Assembly (NCBI GenBank): GCA_003576705.1
Contig: QOZS01000025.1
Location: 1 to 64,000 of the forward strand
Direction of reading: 5' to 3'
Source: Desertibaculum subflavum
GTDB lineage: Bacteria; Pseudomonadota; Alphaproteobacteria; Ferrovibrionales; Ferrovibrionaceae
DNA: 64,000 nt
A program made the translations under genes and the position numbers. Shown piece by piece: positions 26,446-35,648 of this stretch; positions within the stretch are counted from its first letter, which is position 1; each line of letters starts with the position of its first letter. The notes beneath the pieces are model-generated. The model was not told the DNA's origin. It made no database searches and saw only the letters and a program-made list of their open reading frames with translations.

Positions 26446-27936
26446 ATGCTGTTCAACTCCTTCGAGTTCGTCCTCGCCTTCCTGCCGGTCGTCTATGCCG
26501 GCTACTTGCTGCTCAGCCGGGCCGGCACGCCGCAGCTGGTCGTCATCTGGCTGGTGGCCGCCTCGGTCTTCTATTACGGCTGGTGGAATCCGATCTATCT
26601 GGTTCTCGTCGCGGCACTGATCGCCGGCAATTACGGCTGCGCCCGGATCATCCACCGCTACCGGGCGCGGGCGCAGGAGCGCGCGGCCGGCCTTGCCATG
26701 TGGGCCGGCATCGGCGGCAACCTGGCGACGCTCGGCTATTTCAAATACGCGAATTTTCTGGTCGACAACCTGAACGAGATCGCCGGCACCGGCTTCATCC
26801 TGGCGCCGATCCTGCTGCCGGTCGGCATTTCCTTCTTCATCTTTCAAAAGATCGCCTACCTCGTCGATGCGCGCTACCGCGACCCGGCGCCGCACGACAT
26901 CCTGCAGTTCTCGCTGTTTGTGCTGTTCTTCCCCCAGCTGCTCGCCGGGCCGATCACGCATCACCGCGAGATCCTGCCGCAATTCAACGATCCCGCGCGG
27001 TTCCGGCCGCAAAGCGCCAACCTGGCCGTCGGCCTCACCATCTTCGCCATCGGCCTGTTCAAGAAGGTGGTGCTGGCCGACGGCTTCGCCGAGATCGCCA
27101 CGCCGGTCTTCACCGCGGCCGAGCAGGTCCGGGCGATCACCGCACTGGACGCTTGGCGCGGCAGCGTCGCCTATGGCCTGCAGCTCTATTTCGACTTCTC
27201 CGGCTATTCCGACATGGCGATCGGCCTGGCGCGGATCTTCGGCATCAGCCTGCCGCTGAACTTCAATGCGCCGTATCGCGCCACCGGTATCATCGACTTC
27301 TGGCGCCGCTGGCACATGACCTTGTCGCGCTTCCTGCAGATGTATCTCTACATCCCGCTGGGCGGCAACCGGCATGGGCATGCGCGACGCTACGCGAACC
27401 TGATGATCACCATGCTGCTCGGCGGCCTCTGGCACGGGGCCGGGTGGAACTTCGTGCTGTGGGGCGGCCTGCATGGCGGCTTCCTGATCGTCAACCACGC
27501 ATGGCGCCGACTGATCGGCGAGCCGAGCCGGCATCCGCTCGCGCGCGGCGCCGCGCGGCTGCTCACCTTCGTCGCCGTGATGCTCGCCTGGGTGCCGTTC
27601 CGGGCCGAGACCTGGGACGGCGCGGTCGCCGTGTATGCCGCGCTGCTGGCCGTGCCGGTGTTCGACCGGTTTCTGGCGGAGAATCTGGTGCTGCTCGCCT
27701 TCTGGCTCGCCGTGCTGTGGCTCTGGCCCACCACGCAGCAGATCATGCGCGCGCACGCGCCGGCCTTCGACTACATGCAGGCGGTGGCGGAGCCGATGGC
27801 ACCGTGGCTGCGCCATCTGCTGGCGCGCTTCGTCTGGCAGCCGGGACCGGCCTGGGCCATGGCGGCCGGCGCGATCTTCGCGCTCGGCCTGCTCAATCTG
27901 ACCCAGATCAGCGAATTCCTCTATTACCGGTTCTAG
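26446..27936 (+). CDS. MBOAT-family O-acyltransferase (AlgI/PatA-like)
   Basis: 496 residues with about a dozen membrane segments. AlgI-like features: FNSFEFVLAFLPVVYAGY start, PVGISFFIFQKIAYLVD, DFFSGYSDMAIG-like segment (YFDFSGYSDMAIGLAR), NAPYRATGIIDFWRRWH and the catalytic-His region GGLWHGAGWNFVLWGGLHG. These proteins move acyl groups across the inner membrane to modify polysaccharides or other envelope polymers. The partner SGNH gene begins four bases after the stop. Confidence 0.9.
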   Translation: MLFNSFEFVLAFLPVVYAGYLLLSRAGTPQLVVIWLVAASVFYYGWWNPIYLVLVAALIAGNYGCARIIHRYRARAQERAAGLAMWAGIGGNLATLGYFKYANFLVDNLNEIAGTGFILAPILLPVGISFFIFQKIAYLVDARYRDPAPHDILQFSLFVLFFPQLLAGPITHHREILPQFNDPARFRPQSANLAVGLTIFAIGLFKKVVLADGFAEIATPVFTAAEQVRAITALDAWRGSVAYGLQLYFDFSGYSDMAIGLARIFGISLPLNFNAPYRATGIIDFWRRWHMTLSRFLQMYLYIPLGGNRHGHARRYANLMITMLLGGLWHGAGWNFVLWGGLHGGFLIVNHAWRRLIGEPSRHPLARGAARLLTFVAVMLAWVPFRAETWDGAVAVYAALLAVPVFDRFLAENLVLLAFWLAVLWLWPTTQQIMRAHAPAFDYMQAVAEPMAPWLRHLLARFVWQPGPAWAMAAGAIFALGLLNLTQISEFLYYRF

Positions 27937-27940
27937 GCCG

Positions 27941-29182
27941 ATGCACGACCGGACCAGCCGCCGCTATCTCGTCTTCGCCGCGCTCGGCGCCGCGTTCACC
28001 GTGCTGGTCGCGCTGGCGGTCAACATGATCGTCGATCCCTACGACGTCTTCCGTCTGGTCAACATCGAAGGGTTCAACATGCGCAAGCCCGCCATCGAGA
28101 ACCAGGTGCGCTTCGCCAAGGCCTATCAGATGCGGGCGCTGAAGCCCGAGGTGATGGTGCTGGGCAATTCGCGGGTCGAGATCGGTCTCGACACCGACCG
28201 CCGCAGCCGCGAGACCGGGCTGCGCATCTTCAATGCCGGCCTGCCCGGTTCGACCATCTACGAGCTGCACCGCTACATGCAACACGCGGTAGCGATCGGC
28301 ACCATCAAGCATATCGTGGTGGCGCTCGACATCTTCAGCTTCAACACCCAGCTGCCGGCGACCCAGAACGACTTCCTGGAGAGCCGGCTGATGATGCGGG
28401 CCGACAACCAGCCGACGCCGCTGTTCGACAGCCAGCGCGTCACCGACCTGTTCAACCTGTTCGTCGCCTGGGACACCGTCGAGCGCTCGATCGAAACGGT
28501 CTCGCTGCAGCACGAACCGCGCGCCTCGACGCGCAGCCCGAGCGGCTTCGATCCCATCGACGAGGCCGATTTCCTGCAAGGCGCCGGCAGCTATGCCGAA
28601 GCGTTCCGCCGGAAGGACCGGAACTACCTGCGCCGCAGCCTCAAGCGGGGCCTGAGCCTGCAGCCGTCGGCGCATTGGCCGCGCGGCTCCATCGCCGAGT
28701 TGGAGAAGATATTGGCATTGGCGCGCAGCGCCGACATCCAGCTCACGCTGTTCATCCATCCCTATCACGCGCATGTGCTGGAGATCCTGGATCTCGCCGG
28801 CCAGTGGGACACCTACGAGGATTGGAAGCGCGAGCTGGTGGTCGCGGTCCAGATCGACGCGGCGCGCCAGCCGAGCGGCCAGGCCTTCCCGCTCTGGGAT
28901 TTCGGCGATTACAACGCGGTGACGACCGAGGCGGTGCCGCCGCCGCTGCCCGGCGCCACCATGCGCTACTACTGGGATTCCTCGCATTACAAGCCGTCGG
29001 CGGGACGTGTCCTCGCCGAGCGCATGTTCGCCTTCGGCCGCGACGAAGTGCCGGAAGGCTTCGGCACGCGCCTCTCGCCGGCGACCATCGAGCCCCAGCT
29101 CGCCGCCACCCGCGCCGCCCGCCAGCGCTACCGCGCCGAGCGGGCGGAGGAGGTGGCGGCGCTGACCGCACTGAAGCGTTGA
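27941..29182 (+). CDS. Membrane-anchored SGNH-like acyltransferase partner
   Basis: 413 residues: one N-terminal transmembrane segment (VFAALGAAFTVLVALAVNMIV), then a periplasmic domain starting DPYDVF. A GNSR motif (Ser77 in VMVLGNSRVEIGLD) takes the place of the SGNH block I serine, and DSSHYKPSAG near residues 346-349 supplies the Asp-His of block V. This layout matches AlgJ/AlgX/DltD-type partners that receive acyl groups from an MBOAT protein. The polymer acylated is unknown; no polysaccharide synthesis genes are adjacent. Confidence 0.7.
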   Translation: MHDRTSRRYLVFAALGAAFTVLVALAVNMIVDPYDVFRLVNIEGFNMRKPAIENQVRFAKAYQMRALKPEVMVLGNSRVEIGLDTDRRSRETGLRIFNAGLPGSTIYELHRYMQHAVAIGTIKHIVVALDIFSFNTQLPATQNDFLESRLMMRADNQPTPLFDSQRVTDLFNLFVAWDTVERSIETVSLQHEPRASTRSPSGFDPIDEADFLQGAGSYAEAFRRKDRNYLRRSLKRGLSLQPSAHWPRGSIAELEKILALARSADIQLTLFIHPYHAHVLEILDLAGQWDTYEDWKRELVVAVQIDAARQPSGQAFPLWDFGDYNAVTTEAVPPPLPGATMRYYWDSSHYKPSAGRVLAERMFAFGRDEVPEGFGTRLSPATIEPQLAATRAARQRYRAERAEEVAALTALKR

Positions 29183-29301
29183 GGAGGCCGGCGATCGCGG
29201 TGGAGGTTGCGCGACAAGCAGGGCCGGCCTGCCGTTCGTGCGATTGTCAGGCGCCATCCGCCGGCTCTATCCTCGGCGCAACGAAATGAGGAGGACGCCG
29301 G

Positions 29302-30456
29302 ATGAGCCAGGCTCTGCGCCAGCCCGCGGTCGATTACGGCACGGAAGAGGCCGCCATGCAGGCCTATCTGCGTGAGGGCGAGCAGCGCGCCTTCGCGCTC
29401 GGCAATCGCGGCCCGATCCGCCTTACCGCCGACGGCAAGATCCATCCCGACATTCTGGACGCCTATTGGCGCTGCGGCTTCTACGTCTTCGAGGGCGTGC
29501 TGAAGCCGGACGAGCTCGCCGATATCGAGGCGGACTTCAAGGACATCCTGGACCGTCTGCCGGCCGAGAAGGGCTCTCCGGTCGACGCGAAGGGACGCCC
29601 GGCCCTGGCCGCGGGCTGCAAGGCGCCGACGCTCTTCTGGTCGAAGCCGCTCGGCGATCCGTTCGGCGGCACCGACGCAGCGGCCGGCCGCCATCCGGTG
29701 AAGATGTTCGAGCCCAAGGCGGCGGCAGGCGCGCCGAAGGAGGTCGTCTATCTGATCCTCGGGTCGCTGCAATTCTCCGAAGCGGCGCTCCGCGTCTACG
29801 GTCACCCGGACCTGCTCGCCGTCGCCGCCGCGGTGAACGGCGACGATTTCACGCCGTTCAACGAGGCGATCTTCATCAAGGAACCGGGGCTCGGCGCCTC
29901 GGTCGCCTGGCACCGCGACGGCGTCACCCATTGGAACGCGCCGGACTGGGACCAGGGCACGCACGGCTTCAACTTCATGGCCCAGCTCTATGGCTGCACG
30001 GCGGCGAACGGCGTCTGGGTGGTGCCCGGCTCGCACAAGCTGAACAAGGTCGACATCAAGGCGATGTGCGCCGCCGCCGGCAGCGATCGACTGCCCGACG
30101 CGGTGCCGATCATCTGCCGGCCCGGCGATGTGGCCATCACCAACCGTCAGGCGGTGCACGGCTCCTTCGCCAATACCAGCAAGGACTGGCGCGTCACCCT
30201 GAACATGGGCTTTCACCGGCGGAAATCGGTGCTCGGCGTCGAGGCGGGCGGCATCCACAACGCCCGCGCCGTCTACGACGAGGCCCGCATCCACGAGCGC
30301 GCCAAGCTGCTCGGCTACGCGATCGATGCGCGCCGGAAGCGCTTCCCGAACGAGACACCGTTCGTCTACCAGCCGCAGGTCGGCGAGAGCTACATCTGGG
30401 ACGCCGCGGCGAAGGCGAGCATCAAGGACTACAACCTGCTCGACCTCAGCATCTGA
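29302..30456 (+). CDS. Phytanoyl-CoA dioxygenase (PhyH) family protein
   Basis: 384-residue non-haem iron, 2-oxoglutarate-dependent oxygenase. Iron ligands are visible as WHRDG (His204, Asp206) and a distal His286 in NRQAVHGSFAN, with Arg297 (DWRVTLN) fit to bind 2-oxoglutarate. The family hydroxylates lipids, amino acids and natural products; the substrate here is not evident. It is followed by a SnoaL-like gene four bases after its stop, so the pair is probably co-expressed. Confidence 0.85.
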   Translation: MSQALRQPAVDYGTEEAAMQAYLREGEQRAFALGNRGPIRLTADGKIHPDILDAYWRCGFYVFEGVLKPDELADIEADFKDILDRLPAEKGSPVDAKGRPALAAGCKAPTLFWSKPLGDPFGGTDAAAGRHPVKMFEPKAAAGAPKEVVYLILGSLQFSEAALRVYGHPDLLAVAAAVNGDDFTPFNEAIFIKEPGLGASVAWHRDGVTHWNAPDWDQGTHGFNFMAQLYGCTAANGVWVVPGSHKLNKVDIKAMCAAAGSDRLPDAVPIICRPGDVAITNRQAVHGSFANTSKDWRVTLNMGFHRRKSVLGVEAGGIHNARAVYDEARIHERAKLLGYAIDARRKRFPNETPFVYQPQVGESYIWDAAAKASIKDYNLLDLSI

Positions 30457-30460
30457 CGCG

Positions 30461-30913
30461 ATGAAACTCCGCGCAGCTCCCGATCCGGCCGATCTGGATT
30501 TGATCCGCCAGTGGTTCAAGCGCCTTTCCGACCACGTGCAGGCGATCGACTACGAGGGCGCGCGGCCGATCTTCGCCGAGGACATGATCGCCTTCGGCAC
30601 CTTCACCGACTTTATGTTCGACCGCGAGAGCGCCGAACGGCAGCAATGGCGAAATGTCTGGGGCACGATCCGCAATTTCCGTTGGCGGCTCGACGAGGTG
30701 CAGGCGATCGTCTCCGCCGACCGGCTGACGGCGGTGGGAATGGGCGTGTTCGATTCCGACGGCTTCCGCGAGGACGGCACGAAATTCGACCGCAAGGGCC
30801 GCGCCACGGTCAGCTTCGCGCGGACGAAGATCGGCGATCCCTGGATCGCGACCCATACGCACATGTCGCTGTTCCGCGGCACGCCGGACCGCTCGCACGG
30901 GCAGTTTGACTGA
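30461..30913 (+). CDS. SnoaL-like/NTF2-fold protein
   Basis: 150 residues starting MKLRAAPDPADLDLIRQWFKR, with the typical IDYEGARPIFAEDMIAFGTF helix-strand and later strands ATVSFARTKIGDPWIATHTHMSLF. Such proteins are small-substrate isomerases, hydratases or binding proteins. It starts right after the PhyH gene, so it may serve the same pathway. No catalytic residue can be assigned. Confidence 0.72.
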   Translation: MKLRAAPDPADLDLIRQWFKRLSDHVQAIDYEGARPIFAEDMIAFGTFTDFMFDRESAERQQWRNVWGTIRNFRWRLDEVQAIVSADRLTAVGMGVFDSDGFREDGTKFDRKGRATVSFARTKIGDPWIATHTHMSLFRGTPDRSHGQFD

Positions 30914-30932
30914 AACCTTGGTCGGCTGAGCT

Positions 30933-31039
30933 TCAGGCGCGCGTGGCGACGGCCACCGCCGCGCCGGCCATGACGGCCCAGGTCAGGCGCAGGCGATGCC
31001 GAGCACGAGAGCAAAGGCGAGCATGGCGTGCAGTTCCAT
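30933..31039 (-). pseudogene. Probable remnant of a LysE-family gene
   Basis: On the minus strand an ATG at 31039 opens MELHAMLAFALVLGIACA, close to LysE/RhtB N-termini, then stops; shifting frame once gives LRLTWAVMAGAAVAVATRA and a stop, like a LysE C-terminus. The 107 bases are not a multiple of three. A start and an end of an exporter thus appear joined with the middle lost. It lies just after an intact LysE gene. Very short, so the call is tentative. Confidence 0.35.
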
Positions 31040-31042
31040 CGC

Positions 31043-31654
31043 CTAGCGTTCCGCCAGGGCGAGCTTCAGGCCGAGTGCCGCGAAGGCGCCCGCGAAGGCG
31101 CGACGCATCCAGATGAGAACCTGCGGCCGCGAGATCACATGCGCGCGGATCGCGGCCGCGAACAGGCCGTAGAGGACGAAAACGGCGAAGGTCATAGCCA
31201 TGAACACGCCCGAGAGCTCCAGCATGCGGGCAAGCGGGGCGGCTTCGTTCGTGCTGACGAATTGCGGCAGGAAGGCGAAGAAGAAGATCGAGAGCTTGGG
31301 GTTCAGCAGGTTGAGCAGGATGGCCTGGCCGATCACCTTGAGCGCGGGCCGCGCGCCCTGGTCCGGCTCGACCTTGAGCGCGCCGCTCTCCTTCAGTGTC
31401 ATCCAGGCCATGTAGAGGAGATAGGCGACGCCGAGATATTTCAGCGTCTGGAAGGCGAGCGCCGAAGTGTGCAGCAGCGCCGCCAGGCCGAAGATCGCCG
31501 CCGCCATATGCGGCACGATGCCGAGGGTGCAGCCGAAGGCGGCGATGATGCTGGCCCGGGGTCCGCGCGAGAGCCCGGCGGCCAGCGTGTAAAGCACGCC
31601 GATGCCGGGCGACACGACGACGATCAGCGAGGTCAGCAGGAAGTCGTAACTCAC
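31043..31654 (-). CDS. LysE-family translocator
   Basis: 203 residues, about six hydrophobic segments, GTG start preceded by CGGAG. Seen: family N-terminus DFLLTSLIVVVSPGIGVLYTLAAG (the conserved SPGP-like motif reads SPGIG) and GQAILLNLLNPKLSIFFFAFLPQFV, a LysE hallmark. Probably exports an amino acid or related small molecule. The Pro-Gly-Pro element is altered to Pro-Gly-Ile, which occurs in some family members. Confidence 0.85.
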   Translation of the reverse strand: MSYDFLLTSLIVVVSPGIGVLYTLAAGLSRGPRASIIAAFGCTLGIVPHMAAAIFGLAALLHTSALAFQTLKYLGVAYLLYMAWMTLKESGALKVEPDQGARPALKVIGQAILLNLLNPKLSIFFFAFLPQFVSTNEAAPLARMLELSGVFMAMTFAVFVLYGLFAAAIRAHVISRPQVLIWMRRAFAGAFAALGLKLALAER

Positions 31655-31676
31655 GGACAGGCTCCGCGGCCAGTGC

Positions 31677-31769
31677 TCAGGCGTACAGCCGGAGCAGACC
31701 ATAGGCCACGGTTCCGCCCAGCACCACGGCGGCAATGACGGTGAGCAGGACCAGTTGCGCCCGATTCAT
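31677..31769 (-). CDS. 30-residue single-span membrane protein linked to TRAP permease
   Basis: ATG at 31769 with GAGGCGGAA immediately upstream; part of that site overlaps the stop codon of the TRAP permease gene (31780-31782). The product is almost entirely one hydrophobic helix (AQLVLLTVIAAVVLGGTVAYG) with a short basic head and tail. Very small, so it could be chance, but ribosome site, position and hydrophobicity agree. It might stabilise the permease. Confidence 0.5.
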   Translation of the reverse strand: MNRAQLVLLTVIAAVVLGGTVAYGLLRLYA

Positions 31770-31779
31770 TTCCGCCGCC

Positions 31780-33663
31780 TCATGCCCTGGCGCTGTCGGT
31801 GACCGGCGCGCCGTTGCGCAGCTTCTGGCTGAGCAGGCCGACCGCCAGGACGCCGCCACCGATGATGTCGGTGATGCCGTCGGGATCGATCAGCAGGAAG
31901 GCCGCCGCCAGGAACAGCAGCCGCTCGAACCACGCCGCGTTGCGCAGGAAATAGCCTTCGAGCCCGGCCGCCAGCGCCACCACACCCACCATGCCGGTCG
32001 CCACCGCGCTCAGGATCTCGTACCAGCTGCCGGAGAACAGCAGGGCCGGGTTGTAGACGAAGAAGAACGGCACGATGAAGCCGGCAGCGGCGAATTTCAT
32101 CGCCTGCACGCCGGCGCCCCATAGATTGGCGCCGCCGATCGACGCCGCGGCATAGACGGCGAGCGCAACGGGCGGCGTCACCGCCGAGAGGCAGGAGAAG
32201 TAGAAGGCGAACATATGCGCGGCCATGGGCTCGACGCCGAGCTTGATGATGGCCGGCACCAGCAGCGCCGCCTGCATGATGTAGGCGGGCGTGGTCGGCA
32301 TGCCCATGCCGAGGATGATGCCGGCGACCATGGTGATCATCAGGGCAAGCAGCAGCTGGCCATAGGTGAAGTCGATCAGGAAGGCGGTGAAGCGGAGCGC
32401 GAGACCGGTCTGCAGCACGATGCCGATCACGATGCCGGCGGCGGCGCAAGCCATGGCGACCGGAATGGTGTTGATCGCCCCTTCGCGCAGCGCGTCGAGG
32501 CAGGCGCGCGGACCCATGCCCGTCTTCGGCCGGAGCCAGGAAATCGCCACCAGCGCCACGGTCGCCATGATCGCCGCATAGGTGGGCGTGAAGCCTTGGA
32601 GCAGCAGCGCCAGCAGCACCACCACCGGCATGAACAGGTGGGCCTGCTTGATCATGATCTGGCCGAGGATCGGCAGCTCTTCCTTCGGCAGTCCCTTGAG
32701 GCCGGAGCGCACCGCGTTGAAGTGGATCGCGGCGAACAATGCCCCGTAATAGAACAGCGCCGGGATCGCCGCAGCGATCATCACCGAGGTGTAGCTGGCA
32801 CCCAGGAACTCGGCCATCACGAAGGCCGCGGCGCCCATGATCGGCGGCATGATCTGGCCGCCGGTCGAGGCCACCGCCTCGATCGCCGCCGCCGCCTCCG
32901 GCTTGAAGCCGGTCTTCTTCATCATCGGGATGGTGAGCCAGCCATCGACCATCACATTGGCGACGGCCGAGCCCGAGATGGTGCCGAACATGCTGGACGA
33001 CACCACCGCCACCTTGCCCGGCCCGCCGCGCGCGCCGCCGGCGATGGCATTGGCGAAGTTCATGAAGAAAGCGCCGGCGCCGGATTTCTCCAGGAAGGTG
33101 CCGAAGATGATGAACAGGATGACGTAGGTGCCGGCCACCGTCATCGGCGGGCCGAACACGCCCTCGGTGGTGAACCAGCTCTGGTCGACGGTGATCTCGA
33201 GCGTGAGGCCCCGGTGGTGCAGGAAGCCGCCGAACCAGTGGCCGGCCAGGCCATAGGCGAGAAACGTGACGGCGACGATCGGCAGCGCGGCACCGATGGT
33301 GCGTCGTGTCGCCTCCAGCACCAGCAGGATGCCCATGCAGCCCACCACCATGTCCATCGGGCTGAGCGCATCCGCGGTCGGGAACCGGTTCACCACGTAT
33401 TCGTAGTTCACGAACATGTAGCCGACGCAGAACAGCGAGAGCCCCGCGAGCGCAAGGTCCTCCCACGGCACGCGGTCCGGCGTCGCGTCCTTGTGCAACG
33501 GCCAGAGCAGGAAGGAGAGGACGAGACTGAAGCCAAGGGTGATGAACAGCAGGGCGTGCTGGTCGGGCGCATAGACGGTCAACCGCGCATAGACGTGGTA
33601 GACCGACATGACGACCGCCAGCACGCCGACCACCAGGCCGGCATAGCCCGTCAGCTTGCGCAT
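31780..33663 (-). CDS. TRAP transporter fused permease (DctQM type, TAXI class)
   Basis: 627 residues with about 16-17 membrane segments: a DctQ-like four-helix head followed by the DctM domain. Seen: SSSMFGTISGSAVANVMVDG, ASTGGQIMPPIMGAAAFVMAEFLG and GMGMPTTPAYIMQAALLVPA, all typical of fused permeases that pair with TAXI binding proteins. Imports a carboxylate or amino acid with sodium or proton. Lies 13 bases after the TAXI gene. Confidence 0.92.
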   Translation of the reverse strand: MRKLTGYAGLVVGVLAVVMSVYHVYARLTVYAPDQHALLFITLGFSLVLSFLLWPLHKDATPDRVPWEDLALAGLSLFCVGYMFVNYEYVVNRFPTADALSPMDMVVGCMGILLVLEATRRTIGAALPIVAVTFLAYGLAGHWFGGFLHHRGLTLEITVDQSWFTTEGVFGPPMTVAGTYVILFIIFGTFLEKSGAGAFFMNFANAIAGGARGGPGKVAVVSSSMFGTISGSAVANVMVDGWLTIPMMKKTGFKPEAAAAIEAVASTGGQIMPPIMGAAAFVMAEFLGASYTSVMIAAAIPALFYYGALFAAIHFNAVRSGLKGLPKEELPILGQIMIKQAHLFMPVVVLLALLLQGFTPTYAAIMATVALVAISWLRPKTGMGPRACLDALREGAINTIPVAMACAAAGIVIGIVLQTGLALRFTAFLIDFTYGQLLLALMITMVAGIILGMGMPTTPAYIMQAALLVPAIIKLGVEPMAAHMFAFYFSCLSAVTPPVALAVYAAASIGGANLWGAGVQAMKFAAAGFIVPFFFVYNPALLFSGSWYEILSAVATGMVGVVALAAGLEGYFLRNAAWFERLLFLAAAFLLIDPDGITDIIGGGVLAVGLLSQKLRNGAPVTDSARA

Positions 33664-33676
33664 CGGCGCTCGCCCG

Positions 33677-34666
33677 CTACTTCTTCAGCAGGCCGGCTTC
33701 CTTGTAGTACTTCTCGGCGCCCGGGTGATACGGCATGCCGATATCGACCGCCATCTCGGCCGGCGTGATGCCCTTCATGATGGGCACGACATTGGCGAAC
33801 TCCTCGCGGCCCTCGATGATCGCCTTGGTCAGCTTGTAGACCACATCGGCCGAGGCCTTGGACGAGGCGATCAACACCGTCGGCGACTGGAAGGTGTTCA
33901 CCTCGCCGGCGATGCCCTGGTCCTTGTAGGTGCCGGCCTTCACCTTGTGGCGCACGAAGCCCGCGTTCAGCTTCTTCAGCTCGGCGAACTCGGCATCGGT
34001 GACTTCCAGCATGCGCAGCTGCATGGCGGAGCCGAGATCCATCACGAACGAGGCCGGCACCACGGTGAACCAGCCGGCCGCCATCGCCTGGCGGTTCTTC
34101 ACCGCTTCGGCATTGGCCGAGACCGGTCCGTAGCTTTTCGGACCGAGGTCGTTGAGCGTCATGCCGTTGGCCTTGAGCACGTATTCCCAGCCGGCGGCGA
34201 GGCTGGTATTGCCGCGCGCCGGCAGCGCCACCGGCTTGCCCTTCAGGTCCTTGACGCTCTTGATGCCGCTATCGGCGGGCACCACCATCTGCCAGACATT
34301 GGGATAGAAATTGGCGACATAGAGGCCCTTGTCGGTCGCCTTGCCGACGAACTGGCCCTCGCCCTTGCGGGCATCCGCCATCACCGTGGTCATCGACCAG
34401 CCGATATCGGCCTTGTCGTTGCGGATCTTCTCCATGTTGACCAGGGCGGCGCCGGGCTCCACCTGCACGCTCAAATCCGGCGCGCGGGTATTCACCACCT
34501 GCGACACCGAGGCGGCGAGCGGCGTCCAGCTGCCGCCGGTTGGCCCGGCGCTGAAGATCACCTCGACCTTCTGCTGCGCCTGCGCAAGGCCCGCGCCGGC
34601 CAGTGTCGAGACGGCAAATGCCAATACGGCCGCAACGCGCGGCAGATTCCCGCCGGAAGTGGTCAT
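33677..34666 (-). CDS. TAXI-family TRAP substrate-binding protein
   Basis: 329 residues with signal peptide (AAVLAFAVSTLAGAGLAQA) and mature domain VEVIFSAGPTGGSWTPLAASVSQVVN, the TAXI start in which the TGGSWxPLA segment contacts the ligand region. Periplasmic receptor for the fused permease. A GGGAGG ribosome site lies before the ATG. Ligands of TAXI proteins include glutamate, glutamine and others; none can be assigned here. Confidence 0.92.
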   Translation of the reverse strand: MTTSGGNLPRVAAVLAFAVSTLAGAGLAQAQQKVEVIFSAGPTGGSWTPLAASVSQVVNTRAPDLSVQVEPGAALVNMEKIRNDKADIGWSMTTVMADARKGEGQFVGKATDKGLYVANFYPNVWQMVVPADSGIKSVKDLKGKPVALPARGNTSLAAGWEYVLKANGMTLNDLGPKSYGPVSANAEAVKNRQAMAAGWFTVVPASFVMDLGSAMQLRMLEVTDAEFAELKKLNAGFVRHKVKAGTYKDQGIAGEVNTFQSPTVLIASSKASADVVYKLTKAIIEGREEFANVVPIMKGITPAEMAVDIGMPYHPGAEKYYKEAGLLKK

Positions 34667-34832
34667 CCCGAGCCTCCCTTATGTGTCCCTATTGTCAGGC
34701 GCTCCCAGCACCTGCGGTCCGAAGTGATCCCAACGCGCAGTCAAAACGCGGCACTTGGACTTTCTTTTTGAATTGGAGGCGACGGTACCGGGCGGTTGCC
34801 GAGGGTGTCAACCGGTCGGCCCGCCGGCAGCC

Positions 34833-35597
34833 CTAAGCCTCGAATGTCAACTTCGAAAGGTGCGACGCGAGATTCTGCAAATCCGGGAAGATGGCTGCCT
34901 GATCAAGCCCCATAAATCCCAAGGCGCGGCCCCAGTAATCTTTGCGACCATGCGGCACCACAATTTTTCTTAGCCACTTCTCCGAACCGGGCAATGTCTC
35001 CAACCCATCGCGAAACTCCTGAATTGTGTAGCAAGCCTTCTGAATCAGCATTCTCAGGTCGCCGTGAGGAGGGTCAACGGCAGCCGCCTGGGCACTACCT
35101 AAGGCAATTTCGTCATTGAACGCTTTGGCATGGAGATTGTTAAGCAGCTTGCCGCGGGCATGAGCGAATCCACGACGTCCAATGTGCTGCTCATTGAAGA
35201 TGGTCGGGTGCAGCGCCCACACGATACCGTCTTGATCAGCGTTTTTGTCGTCGCTAACAGCAAAGTACAAAGCGACCAGCAGAGACTCTGACCAGTCGAG
35301 CATCCGAGTTGGCAAACCGAAATGCTGCATCAACAACAACCAACTCGCGTGATCGTCACGAGGGGGACAGTCCGACCTCCTAATCCGAGCGCCTTGGACA
35401 AACCTATTGGAAATGTTCATCTCAAATCGCGGCCCGCGATTGGCTACGCCACTGGACCGAAAAACGCTAGGCACCAGAGGCCAATCACTTCGCGCATGGC
35501 CTCTCCACCACGCCCGGCCGATACCGAACTCCGCGTGTATCCCAAACCCAACGTTCAGCAAATCCTCTGGCTTCGCCAGAATATACTCTTGTGCCAT
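34833..35597 (-). CDS. FRG-domain protein, AT-richer than its surroundings
   Basis: 254 residues with the FRG domain: WWRGHARSDWPLVPSVFR near the N-terminus and the signature LLLMQHFGLPTRMLDWSESLLVALYFAV about residues 87-113. FRG-domain proteins have unknown biochemistry and are often found near mobile or defence genes (family knowledge). By eye this gene is near 53-55 percent GC, clearly below its neighbours, and its codon use differs, so it was probably acquired. No partner gene, transposase or repeat flanks it; it ends 166 bases before the TAXI gene start. Confidence 0.8.
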   Translation of the reverse strand: MAQEYILAKPEDLLNVGFGIHAEFGIGRAWWRGHARSDWPLVPSVFRSSGVANRGPRFEMNISNRFVQGARIRRSDCPPRDDHASWLLLMQHFGLPTRMLDWSESLLVALYFAVSDDKNADQDGIVWALHPTIFNEQHIGRRGFAHARGKLLNNLHAKAFNDEIALGSAQAAAVDPPHGDLRMLIQKACYTIQEFRDGLETLPGSEKWLRKIVVPHGRKDYWGRALGFMGLDQAAIFPDLQNLASHLSKLTFEA

Positions 35598-35648
35598 GCC
35601 CCCACCATCGCCGCACCGTCTGCTCGCTACTGGTTCATCCTGACTGTT

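Noticed and set aside
34667..35648. Complete phage-defence operon around the FRG gene
   Set aside because: Neighbours are a TRAP transporter and a monooxygenase, with no nuclease, ATPase or toxin partner.
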